A stretch of 12,879 nt of DNA. It comes from JAZKJD01 sp040384585 (GTDB lineage: Bacteria > Pseudomonadota > Gammaproteobacteria > Diplorickettsiales > Diplorickettsiaceae). The notes beneath the pieces are model-generated. The model was not told where the DNA came from. It did not search any database and saw only the letters and a list, made by a program, of their open reading frames with translations. Shown one piece after another: positions 1 to 6,973 of this stretch. Each line of letters begins with the position of its first letter. Within the stretch, counting starts at the first letter, position 1. The stretch is taken from positions 1 through 12,879 of the forward strand of contig JAZKJD010000003.1 in the NCBI GenBank assembly GCA_040384585.1, given 5' to 3'. The translations under genes were made by a program, and so were the position numbers.

Positions 1-74
1 TACCGCTCGCTGTGAATTCGAAAAGTTCGCATCTTCAAGTACGAGCGGTATATACTATTATTTAAGATAATAGT
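1..74. repeat. Structured gene-free left edge (two inverted repeats)
   Basis: Two dyads lie ahead of the first gene. TACCGCTCG at 1-9 is matched by CGAGCGGTA at 42-50, a perfect 9-bp stem. Inside it, TGTGAA (11-16) can pair with TTCGCA (26-31) using one G-U pair. A second, A/T-only dyad follows: ACTATTAT (54-61) against ATAATAGT (67-74) with a 5-base loop and a short T run. The left arm begins at base 1, so the element may extend outside the window. It could be the terminator region of an upstream gene, a small structured RNA or part of a dispersed repeat. It does not have tRNA features (no T-loop motif and no CCA end in the right place). Confidence 0.4.
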
Positions 75-101
75 TTGATTTAAAGACTAAAATAATAATA
101 T

Positions 102-1208
102 ATGCGAATTTTATTTTGTAATTTCCATGAAGGTCATGGTGGCGGTCAGGATACCTATCTTCTGAGCTTGATTAAAGCACTACACAGTCATCATACCGTT
201 GCTTTGGCCAGTCCAACAACTTCCCGACTGTATTTAACCCTGAAGAAAGAGATCCCCTGTTTTGGAATCAACTATAAAGCGATTCTCCGACAATGGCGAT
301 TGCTCAAACCACTGCTCGCCTTTAAACAATGGATTGAAAAACAACGCTTCGATATTATTCATATTAATGGTTCTGCTGATCATCGAACTATCCTACTCAT
401 TTATCCTTTTTTAAAACACCGCCCTAAATTGGTATTAACCAAACACAATGCCTTGTGCATCAAATGGGGTGCCCTACTGAGAATGCGTTATTTTACGGAT
501 GCCATCATTGCCGTCAGTCAATCGACTAAGCAACATCTCCTAAAAGCAGACGTAAAAAACTCACTGATTCGAACGATCCCCAATGGCCTAGACACGAATT
601 TTTATCACCCTGTATTACTCAAACAAAAATTCGCATTACGCAAACGTTATGCCTTGAACGCGGATGATTTTATTTTTGTTTCCAATGCCGGCACCGCACA
701 CTGTAAAAATTGGCAATCACTGATTGCTGCAATAGCTGCACTCCCCTCTGAATTAAAAAACAAAATTAAGGTTATCATTGCCGGTAAACTTCCTTCTCCT
801 CAGGAACAAGCAGAAAGTGTAAAAGACTTTGGATTACGGGATCATCTCCTATTTCCTGGACTCCTTGACGATACGAGAGACATGATGAGGCTGGGCGATG
901 TGGGTTTCGTGTTATCGAACACGCAAGAAACCATTTCTTTTGCTTGCCGAGAGATGATGGCAATGGGACTTCCCGTTATTGTATCGAATTACGGAGGACT
1001 GCCTGAAAATATCACGGATAATGTTGACGGATGGATCGTGCCTGTTAATGACATACCCGCACTAACGCGCTGTATAACGACTATAGTAACACAAAAGGAT
1101 TTAACTCCGATGGCCCAACAGGCAAGAGAAAAAGCAGTAAAACACTTTGATAAAAACGAATTTATTAATGCAACACTTACGCTTTATCAAGATTTAGTAA
1201 GCGCTTAA
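102..1208 (+). CDS. Glycosyltransferase family 4 (GT-B fold), probably cell-envelope polysaccharide
   Basis: A 368-residue protein with the layout of a GT-B glycosyltransferase, which moves a sugar from a nucleotide-sugar donor to an acceptor at the cytoplasmic face of the inner membrane. The N-terminal domain carries a glycine-rich loop (GHGGGQDTY, residues 11-19). The C-terminal donor domain begins near residue 185 and is preceded by the family-typical NGLD segment at 161-164. The EX7E signature is E276 to E284, followed by GLPVIVSNYGGLPE. The family commonly builds lipopolysaccharide core or O-antigen, but the exact sugar and acceptor cannot be read from the sequence. No good Shine-Dalgarno precedes ATG 102, yet it is the first in-frame ATG and gives the normal N-terminal beta strand (MRILFCNF). 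The 3' end overlaps the convergent murE by 32 bases, with no terminator between them. Confidence 0.85.
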   Translation: MRILFCNFHEGHGGGQDTYLLSLIKALHSHHTVALASPTTSRLYLTLKKEIPCFGINYKAILRQWRLLKPLLAFKQWIEKQRFDIIHINGSADHRTILLIYPFLKHRPKLVLTKHNALCIKWGALLRMRYFTDAIIAVSQSTKQHLLKADVKNSLIRTIPNGLDTNFYHPVLLKQKFALRKRYALNADDFIFVSNAGTAHCKNWQSLIAAIAALPSELKNKIKVIIAGKLPSPQEQAESVKDFGLRDHLLFPGLLDDTRDMMRLGDVGFVLSNTQETISFACREMMAMGLPVIVSNYGGLPENITDNVDGWIVPVNDIPALTRCITTIVTQKDLTPMAQQAREKAVKHFDKNEFINATLTLYQDLVSA

Positions 1209-2676
1209 CTTCTATCAGATCACTCATGGGATATTTTATTCCTGCGATGAGCTGATAGGCTTCATGACCTTTACCTGCCACAAGAATCACATCCTCTGTA
1301 TCCGCCTTTTGGATGGCATAGCGAATCGCAAGCCGTCTATCCTGTTCAATATAAACGGGTTTATTCCCTGATAACCCCTGTTGAATATCTTGGATAATTT
1401 GCTCAGGATCCTCAAAACGTGGATTATCATTCGTTAGGACAATATAGTCGGCATATTGCTCCACGACTTTGGCCATCAATGCGCGTTTTCCTCTATCTCT
1501 ATCCCCACCACAACCCAATACGCAATACAGACTACCCCCGTGATGAACACGTAAGGCCGCTAACACTTGCCGCAAAGCATCCGGTGTATGTGCATAGTCT
1601 ATAACAACCCGTGCGTGATGTGGCGCATGAAATGCCTGTAGTCGCCCTGTTACACCTTGTATCCCTGAAATAACCCTAGCAATATCAGATAAAGAAAAAT
1701 GTAATAATTTCAATACGGTAGCAACAAGCAATAAATTACTGAGATTGAATGTCCCTATTAAATAGGGATTTTCAATTGTGATATCCCCCCATGGAGTCGT
1801 CACTTCAGCGTGTAAACCCTGGCTATGACATTCATAACGTTTTACTGTCACATGAGGGATATGCGCTAGCGCAGGTTTTGGCTTGGTAATGGAATACGCT
1901 GTCATGGGTAATTGACCTGCTAACTCGCTAAGCCAAGCTTGGCCATAAGGATCATCGGCATTTAATACTGCTTGATGTACGCCTGGCAAAGCAAAAAAAG
2001 AACGTTTAGCTTGTGCGTAATTCTCCATACTTCCATGATAGTCGAGATGATCACGCGTTAGATTGGTAAATGCAGCGATATAAAATTCCGTACCCTGTAA
2101 ACGTTGCTGCGCTAAACGATGTGAAGAGACTTCCATAAATATCGTTTTCGCATTCTGTGCTAGCATTTCAGCTAATAATTGTTGTAGTTCAATCGCATCG
2201 GGCGTTGTTAACAACCCTGGTTTTACATGCTCGTATAAACCATTCCCTAACGTGCCAATAACACCACAGGGCTGATGAAGTTGCTGCAAACACTGCGCTA
2301 AAAAATGTGTACAAGATGTTTTCCCATTCGTCCCCGTAATCCCAATAACCGGAATATGCTGACTGGGATGTCCATAAAATCTAGCGGCAATTAGTCCTAA
2401 ATAGGCAGACAAATTTGCAATAGCAATAATGGGGATATTCGATGACGGATGTATCAATTGTCCATTCGCTTCAAACAACACAGCAGCGGCACCTTTTTCA
2501 AGCACTTCACTTATAAAATCTCTTCCATCCCATTGACGTCCAGGATACGCAAAAAATAAATCGCCGGGTTTAAGCTGACGGCTATCTTGGCAAAGCCCGG
2601 TAATAATAGGATCGTAAGCGCACCCTACCTTGTTGTTATCGATACCGACCAATAGTTGATGTAAATACAGGCTCAT
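1177..2676 (-). CDS. murE: UDP-N-acetylmuramoyl-L-alanyl-D-glutamate--2,6-diaminopimelate ligase
   Basis: MurE adds meso-diaminopimelate to UDP-MurNAc-L-Ala-D-Glu in the cytoplasm, the third amino-acid step of peptidoglycan precursor synthesis, using ATP. Numbering from the chosen start (499 residues), the protein has the Mur N-terminal domain with DSR at 31-33, the ATP loop GTNGKT at 115-120, MEVSSH at 181-186, the lysine expected to be carbamylated in YAQAKRSFF (K224) and the DNPR motif at 417-420. DNPR is the known hallmark of diaminopimelate rather than lysine selectivity. An upstream in-frame ATG at 2721 would add 15 residues and has an AGGGG about nine bases before it. I prefer 2676 because it places the DSR motif at the usual distance from the N terminus. 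The neighbours are not murF, mraY or ftsI, so this copy lies outside a division/cell-wall cluster. Confidence 0.93.
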   Translation of the reverse strand: MSLYLHQLLVGIDNNKVGCAYDPIITGLCQDSRQLKPGDLFFAYPGRQWDGRDFISEVLEKGAAAVLFEANGQLIHPSSNIPIIAIANLSAYLGLIAARFYGHPSQHIPVIGITGTNGKTSCTHFLAQCLQQLHQPCGVIGTLGNGLYEHVKPGLLTTPDAIELQQLLAEMLAQNAKTIFMEVSSHRLAQQRLQGTEFYIAAFTNLTRDHLDYHGSMENYAQAKRSFFALPGVHQAVLNADDPYGQAWLSELAGQLPMTAYSITKPKPALAHIPHVTVKRYECHSQGLHAEVTTPWGDITIENPYLIGTFNLSNLLLVATVLKLLHFSLSDIARVISGIQGVTGRLQAFHAPHHARVVIDYAHTPDALRQVLAALRVHHGGSLYCVLGCGGDRDRGKRALMAKVVEQYADYIVLTNDNPRFEDPEQIIQDIQQGLSGNKPVYIEQDRRLAIRYAIQKADTEDVILVAGKGHEAYQLIAGIKYPMSDLIEVKRLLNLDKA

Positions 2677-2696
2677 GGTATGTACTACTTTACAAG

Positions 2697-2764
2697 CTGT
2701 GCACAGTACAAAAAGTCGCATTCACTGGCACCCCTGCTGTTTTTAACTTTTGTACTGTGCACAG
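2697..2764. promoter_or_regulatory. Near-perfect inverted repeat in the murE leader
   Basis: CTGTGCACAGTACAAAA at 2697-2713 recurs in reverse complement at 2748-2764. The match continues through GT after a one-base length difference in the A run. The spacer is roughly 30 bases. Each arm also contains the self-complementary 10-mer CTGTGCACAG (2697-2706 and 2755-2764), extended to ACTGTGCACAGT in the right copy. The element lies just upstream of the preferred murE start and spans the alternative start at 2721 with its AGGGG. On the murE transcript it could form a hairpin with that start in the loop. Equally, the two palindromes could be paired binding sites for a dimeric regulator acting on murE, feoA or both. 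I do not recognise the motif. Confidence 0.5.
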
Positions 2765-2785
2765 TTTTGCAACAAAAAAATAGTC

Positions 2786-2835
2786 TTGATTCAATCCTGA
2801 AAAGTCTTTATTATAAATAGTAATCATTCTCATTA
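2786..2835 (+). promoter_or_regulatory. feo promoter with Fur-box-like operator
   Basis: A sigma-70-type promoter is visible as TTGATT (2786-2791), a 17-base spacer and TATTAT (2809-2814). Overlapping and following the -10 is a Fur-box-like stretch. Bases 2813-2831 match the classical 19-bp GATAATGATAATCATTATC consensus at 13 positions, including the core TAATCATT, and the ATTCTCATTA tail to 2835 continues the hexamer-like pattern. A repressor bound here would block RNA polymerase. Fur repression of feoAB under iron-replete conditions is well established in gammaproteobacteria, so the position is what one would expect. Promoter and operator are predictions by eye. Confidence 0.62.
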
Positions 2836-2842
2836 AAAATGT

Positions 2843-3148
2843 ATGGCTGCTAAAATGATCCCTTTAACTCAGTTACGTGCAGGACAATCCGCCATTGTAC
2901 AGGGATTTAGTCCAGACATAGACCCCCACTGCCGAAAACTTTTACAATACCTTGGAATTAGTCGACGAACCCCTATCACACTCATTCGGCTAGCGCCCTT
3001 TGGAGATCCTCTGCAGATACAGGTATTAGGCAGTCAATTCAGCTTACGCGCTAAGGAAGCCTGTCACATTTATGTGGAATATTCAAACAAACTAAACCAA
3101 GCAAGGCAAGGATATGAAGAAGAAAAAGATCATTGCGATAGCGGGTAA
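2843..3148 (+). CDS. feoA: Ferrous iron transport protein A (FeoA)
   Basis: FeoA is a small cytoplasmic SH3-like protein that supports Fe(II) uptake by FeoB. The 101-residue product shows the family pattern: a conserved leucine/glycine segment (LLQYLGI, about residues 33-39), then APFGDPLQIQVLGSQFSLR (51-69) and an EACHIYVE strand. Most FeoA proteins have about 75-85 residues. The extra C-terminal tail past about residue 82 is charged, and its last 35 coding bases also encode the start of feoB. Neither ATG 2843 nor the alternative ATG 2855 (fifth codon) has a clear Shine-Dalgarno sequence. The first is used here. It is the first gene of the feoABC operon behind the Fur-like site. Confidence 0.9.
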   Translation: MAAKMIPLTQLRAGQSAIVQGFSPDIDPHCRKLLQYLGISRRTPITLIRLAPFGDPLQIQVLGSQFSLRAKEACHIYVEYSNKLNQARQGYEEEKDHCDSG

Positions 3149-5396
3149 CCCCAACTGTGGCAAAACGGTTATCTTCAATGCACTCACTGGCAATCGTCAA
3201 AGAATAGGCAACTGGTCAGGTGTTACGGTTGAAAAAAAAAGTGGTTATTTCACGCTAGGCGATCAATCCTATGAAATCGTCGATCTGCCGGGCACCTATT
3301 CCCTCAGCGTCATTTCCGATAATAGCGGAATCGATGAATGTATTGCTTGTGATTATCTTATATCGAATCAGCCCGATTGTGTCATCAATGTCATTAATGC
3401 CAGTAATCTAGAGCGTCAACTCTATTTGACAACACAATTATTGGAAATGCACATTCCTGTCATTATTGCACTCAATATGATGGATATTGCAAAACGTCGT
3501 GGCATTAACATCGACATCAAGCAACTGAGTCAATCCTTAGGCTGCCCTATTGTTCCTTTAACCGCAATCCGTGGCAAAGGGTTTACTGAATTACATCAAG
3601 TGTTATCACAAGCGCCCTACACATCACCCGTCCCCCATTATGCCTTTCCGCCTTCACTTCAAGCCACCTGGGAATCGCTAACTCAACGTATAGACTCAAA
3701 TAAAAGCTTACCTGCCAGCTGGCTAGCACTCCGTTTATTAGAAGATGATCGATTAGTTAAAAACTATACGACAGCAGAAGAACAAATCCATGCAAAATCG
3801 CTACGTGATGAACTCAGTCGGCAACTCGATGAAGAACTTGATCTTCTCATCGCAGATGCACGCTATCGCTGGATACAATCAATACTCAAACAAAGTGTAA
3901 GTGCACAAACGAATCACAAAACATTGACCTCTACATTAGATCGCTTCATTCTCAATCGTTGGCTAGGCATTCCTATTTTCCTATTGGTGATGTACGCGCT
4001 GTTTTTATTTGCGATCAATGTCGGTGGTGCATTCCAAGACTTTTTCGACATAGGCAGTACCGCCATTTTTATTCATGGAACAATTACGCTATTGCATTCA
4101 TTCCATCTACCGGCTTGGTTGATTGCATTAATAGCTAACGGATTGGGCAAAGGGATCAATACCACGATTAGTTTTATCCCGGTGATTGGCGCCATGTTTT
4201 TATTCCTATCCTTATTAGAGGATTCCGGCTATATGGCACGTGCCGCCTTTGTTATCGATAAGCTAATGGCCACGATTGGCTTACCAGGAAAGGCCTTTGT
4301 ACCCTTAATCGTAGGTTTTGGCTGTAATGTCCCTACCGTCATGGCGACCCGAACCTTAGCATCCCCTCGTGATCGTATCTTAACCATCATGATGGCGCCT
4401 TTTATGTCCTGCGGTGCACGCCTTACCGTATATACTCTATTTGTCGCTGCTTTTTTCCCACAGGGAGGCGCACTTATTATTTTTTCTCTGTATATAATAG
4501 GCATTATTACTGCGATTTTAACTGCTTTTTTACTCGGTTCAACCACATTAAAATCAGAAAGCACACCGATGATTTTAGAATTACCGGCTTATCATTGGCC
4601 ACATTGGCGCACCATCCTACTCAATACCTGGCAACGTCTTAAATTATTTTTAATCAAAGCCGGCCGATTTATTATCCCTGTCTGTATACTCATTGGTTTT
4701 TTAAATGCTGTCAGTATTCATGGCAAACTTATTTCGGGAGAAGCCAATCAGGGATCTTTGTTATCCAGTATCGGAAAAACAGTAACACCTCTTTTTTATC
4801 CCATGGGTGTTCAAAAAGATAATTGGCCAGCAACGGTTGGTTTAGCGAGTGGTTTACTGGCCAAAGAAGTTGTTGTCGGAACACTCAATACCTTGTATTC
4901 ACAAGTTGGGCAGCTGACACAAGAAGCAGATCAATCCAATCTCTTAATAGAATTAAAAGCTGCCGTGTTATCCGTTCCAAAAAATCTCGCCGATCTCGGA
5001 AAAGCCTTGTTTAATCCCATGGCAGCTAAAATGGAAACGCCGGATACCACGCCCGGTGTTTATGGTGTGATGTCTCACTATTTCGATGGCAAGATCGGTG
5101 CTTTTGCTTATTTATTATTTATTTTATTATACTTTCCCTGCATTTCAACGATGGCGGTCATGCAACGAGAAATAGGTAAAGCCTGGGCTTATTTCTCTAT
5201 GGCATGGAGTACGGGTATTGCGTATGGTGTGGCAACCTTATTTTATCAAGCCGCTACCTTCACACAACATCCTACCCAATCGTTGTTATGCTTTTTCATA
5301 TTCTGTCTGATGTTGCTAGGGACTGTAGGGGTTTTGCATTATAAAACAAATCATTTCGCCACAGTAAACTCTGCTTCAGGAACTTGTCATGGCTAG
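3114..5396 (+). CDS. feoB: Ferrous iron transporter FeoB, GTPase-permease
   Basis: FeoB is the inner-membrane Fe(II) importer, here 760 residues (E. coli about 773). The N-terminal GTPase domain shows G1 GNPNCGKT (11-18), the G2 threonine in GVTVE (T38), G3 DLPG (57-60) and G4 NMMD (121-124). A helical guanine-dissociation-inhibitor-like region follows to about residue 270. The rest is a polytopic membrane domain. It includes the first Gate segment around ISFIPVIGAMFLF, the GFGCNVPTVMATRTL stretch and SCGARLTVYTLF, all typical of FeoB, and a later Gate half containing GLLAKEVVVGTL. The start overlaps feoA by 35 bases. An AAGG at 3103-3106 serves as ribosome binding site for ATG 3114. No frameshift or missing GTPase motif is seen. 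Confidence 0.97.
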   Translation: MKKKKIIAIAGNPNCGKTVIFNALTGNRQRIGNWSGVTVEKKSGYFTLGDQSYEIVDLPGTYSLSVISDNSGIDECIACDYLISNQPDCVINVINASNLERQLYLTTQLLEMHIPVIIALNMMDIAKRRGINIDIKQLSQSLGCPIVPLTAIRGKGFTELHQVLSQAPYTSPVPHYAFPPSLQATWESLTQRIDSNKSLPASWLALRLLEDDRLVKNYTTAEEQIHAKSLRDELSRQLDEELDLLIADARYRWIQSILKQSVSAQTNHKTLTSTLDRFILNRWLGIPIFLLVMYALFLFAINVGGAFQDFFDIGSTAIFIHGTITLLHSFHLPAWLIALIANGLGKGINTTISFIPVIGAMFLFLSLLEDSGYMARAAFVIDKLMATIGLPGKAFVPLIVGFGCNVPTVMATRTLASPRDRILTIMMAPFMSCGARLTVYTLFVAAFFPQGGALIIFSLYIIGIITAILTAFLLGSTTLKSESTPMILELPAYHWPHWRTILLNTWQRLKLFLIKAGRFIIPVCILIGFLNAVSIHGKLISGEANQGSLLSSIGKTVTPLFYPMGVQKDNWPATVGLASGLLAKEVVVGTLNTLYSQVGQLTQEADQSNLLIELKAAVLSVPKNLADLGKALFNPMAAKMETPDTTPGVYGVMSHYFDGKIGAFAYLLFILLYFPCISTMAVMQREIGKAWAYFSMAWSTGIAYGVATLFYQAATFTQHPTQSLLCFFIFCLMLLGTVGVLHYKTNHFATVNSASGTCHG

Positions 5397-5622
5397 CTTA
5401 TTAGAGTTAAAAAAATTTATTGCCGAAAAAAAAATCGTTACGCTCTCATTACTTTTACAGACCTTTCACACAAGCAAAGAAGAAATCGTAGCAATTTTAG
5501 AGTTATTAATACAAAAAGGACGTGTAAAAAAATGTTTTAAAACACCTGCCTGTGCTACCCAATGTTTTAAATGTCAACCTGAATCCTTTGCCTTGTATCA
5601 GTGGATAGAAACAGCAACTTGA
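5389..5622 (+). CDS. feoC: FeoC-like winged-helix protein with cysteine cluster
   Basis: A 77-residue protein whose start overlaps the feoB end by 8 bases, the normal place for feoC. Residues 1-48 read as a winged helix: MASLLELKKFIAEKK, then LLLQTFHTSKEEIVAILELLIQKGRVKK. The C-terminal wing has four cysteines, C49, C55, C59 and C62, the last three as CX3CX2C. Enterobacterial FeoC also has a four-cysteine wing, reported to bind an iron-sulfur cluster, and is thought to protect or regulate FeoB; there the cysteine spacing differs. The MASL start and the tryptophan after the cysteine region (YQWIE) resemble E. coli FeoC. Its presence suggests an enterobacterial-type feoABC operon. DNA binding is not demonstrated by the sequence. 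Confidence 0.85.
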   Translation: MASLLELKKFIAEKKIVTLSLLLQTFHTSKEEIVAILELLIQKGRVKKCFKTPACATQCFKCQPESFALYQWIETAT

Positions 5623-5653
5623 AAGAAAGAAATGAGAAGTTACTGATTTTTTT
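5612..5653 (+). terminator. Possible terminator of the feo operon
   Basis: CAG-C-AACTT at 5612-5620 can pair with AAGTT-A-CTG at 5637-5645, giving eight base pairs with one C/A mismatch and a purine-rich 16-base loop. It is followed by an A and seven T residues (5647-5653). It overlaps the feoC stop codon. The stem is weak but the T run is in the right place. Confidence 0.4.
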
Positions 5654-5715
5654 GTGTATAATTATGGATTGTAGAAGATTATTATATTAATTATAAAGAA
5701 AGAGAGGTACGTAAT

Positions 5716-5859
5716 ATGCTTAGACCGTATGATAACACCTGGTCAAAAAAAGAAGAATAAGATTGTAAAGAGTCACTAGAAAATATTTTAAAACATTATA
5801 ATATCGATAAGTTTTATCGCGTTGGTTTTTATCCAGCTATAAGAAAACTTCGCGCTTAG
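5716..5859 (+). pseudogene. Small ORF interrupted by an in-frame TAA
   Basis: ATG 5716 has a good ribosome binding site (AGAGAGG at 5701-5707, eight bases away). A TATAAT-like box lies at 5657-5662, though without a convincing -35. The frame codes MLRPYDNTWSKKEE and then meets TAA at 5758-5760. The same frame continues without another stop for 32 codons (DCKESLENILKHY, then NIDKFYRVGFYPAIRKLRA) to TAG at 5857-5859. The second half has the composition of a real amphipathic helix and no in-frame ATG restart. One reading is a 47-residue gene inactivated by a nonsense change. The alternatives are a genuine 14-residue leader peptide or chance. Its end overlaps the 3' end of dusA on the other strand by 23 bases. 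I do not recognise a family. Confidence 0.35.
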
Positions 5860-6853
5860 GACAAAAACCTAAACTCTTTTGCAAAGCGATATCAGGGGCT
5901 TCCTTCCTTTGTATCGCTTGCGTTAAGGCCATACGCCACTGCCCTGCACCCGCAACACCGTGAAATAAGCCAAATAAAGGCTGTAATAGATGCGAAATAT
6001 TTTCACCTTTGCTAAAAGCCGTTTGCGCATAGGGAATATAATCTTGCACGATGGCGATTTTATCCTTAACACTCTCATACGTATCATGCGATTGACTTTC
6101 ACTGGGTAAAACATCCAGTGCTCTAAAGAGATAAGGCGTATACCAGGCAGCGCGACCTATCATCACACCATCAACATGCTGCAAATGCGCAGTCGCTTCT
6201 GTCAAACTCTTAATACCACCATTGATAACGATGGTTAAATGCGAGAAATCTCGTTTAATTTGATACACCCATGCCGGATTTAAGGGTGGAATTTCACGGT
6301 TTTCTTTAGGACTTAAGCCCAATAACCATGCCTTCCTCGCATGAATAATAAAGGTGTTGCATCCCGCTTCACTAACTTTTTGAATAAAACTTGCTAAATA
6401 ATCATAACTTTCACAGTTATCCACTCCAATACGGGTTTTTACGGTGATAGGCAATCGTACCGCTGCTTGCATTTCAGCGATACATTCAGCCACTAAGTGG
6501 ATATCCTTAAACAAGATTGCTCCGAAGCAGCCTGACTGTACTCTGTCGCTAGGACAACCCACATTCAAGTTAATCTCTGAATAACCGTAAGCTTCCGCTA
6601 TTTTCGCTGCTTGCGCCAACTCCGCCGGAACACTGCCACCGAGTTGGATAGCTAATGGCTGTTCGAGGAGGTGATAACCCAATAAACGATCCCGATACGG
6701 GCTATGCAAAATAGCCGCTGTCGTTATCATTTCTGTATATAATTGCACTTTCTTAGAAATAAGTCGCAGAAAATAACGATAATGACGGGTAGTCCAGCCC
6801 ATCATGGGAGCGACCATCCAGGGATTTATTAGCTGTTTTGGCTGTTTTAGCAT
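5837..6853 (-). CDS. dusA: tRNA-dihydrouridine(20/20a) synthase DusA
   Basis: DusA is a flavin (FMN) enzyme that reduces uridine to dihydrouridine at position 20/20a in the tRNA D-loop, using NADPH. The 338-residue protein starts its TIM barrel with WMVAPMMGWTTRHYRYF (12-28). It has the catalytic cysteine C100 in NVGCPSDRVQSGCFGA, then TVKTRIG with K139 and the HARKAWLLGLSPKENREIPP block (171-190), which distinguishes DusA from DusB and DusC. VINGGIKS and GVMIGRAAW follow for flavin phosphate binding. Length and motif order are normal. There is no strong Shine-Dalgarno before ATG 6853, but it is the natural start, about 12 residues before the first barrel strand. It is transcribed alone, divergently from the small secreted-protein gene. 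Confidence 0.95.
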   Translation of the reverse strand: MLKQPKQLINPWMVAPMMGWTTRHYRYFLRLISKKVQLYTEMITTAAILHSPYRDRLLGYHLLEQPLAIQLGGSVPAELAQAAKIAEAYGYSEINLNVGCPSDRVQSGCFGAILFKDIHLVAECIAEMQAAVRLPITVKTRIGVDNCESYDYLASFIQKVSEAGCNTFIIHARKAWLLGLSPKENREIPPLNPAWVYQIKRDFSHLTIVINGGIKSLTEATAHLQHVDGVMIGRAAWYTPYLFRALDVLPSESQSHDTYESVKDKIAIVQDYIPYAQTAFSKGENISHLLQPLFGLFHGVAGAGQWRMALTQAIQRKEAPDIALQKSLGFCPKREVFL

Positions 6854-6873
6854 ACTTTTTTTCTAAAAAGGGC

Positions 6874-6902
6874 TTCCCACTCGGATTTTTAGTAGGTATG
6901 AT
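6874..6902 (+). promoter_or_regulatory. Candidate promoter for the small secreted protein
   Basis: TTCCCA (6874-6879), a 17-base spacer and TATGAT (6897-6902) fit a sigma-70 promoter moderately well (4/6 and 5/6 matches). The leader would contain the dyad GCTTTTTT (6913-6920) / AAAAAAGC (6926-6933). A better-looking TATAAT at 6950-6955 is too close to the ribosome binding site to serve this gene. Confidence 0.35.
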
Positions 6903-6973
6903 ACCGCTACATGCTTTTTTTTATCAAAAAAGCAGTGTTCTACAATTCTTATAATAAATTGGAGTCATTATCA

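Noticed and set aside
1..50. Possible tRNA or tRNA fragment at the left edge
   Set aside because: There is no GTTCRANYC T-loop at the right distance from an acceptor stem, no CCA end and no anticodon arm. Only a simple long-range stem is present.
2677..2721. Longer murE start at 2721
   Set aside because: It has an AGGGG upstream, but the 15 extra residues lie mostly in one arm of the inverted repeat and are not expected from the family. It is kept only as an alternative in the murE entry.
2697..2764. LexA (SOS) box reading of CTGTGCACAG
   Set aside because: The gammaproteobacterial SOS box is CTGT-N8-ACAG. Here the half sites are separated by only two bases, so it does not fit.
4229..4564. 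111-residue minus-strand open frame inside feoB
   Set aside because: It lies fully within the FeoB membrane domain on the opposite strand, with no ribosome binding site and no family resemblance.
6911..6973. Upstream ATG extending the small secreted protein by 21 residues
   Set aside because: It lacks a ribosome binding site, the extension would place a hydrophilic stretch before the signal peptide, and it reads through a T8/A6 hairpin. ATG 6974 has TTGGAG at good spacing.
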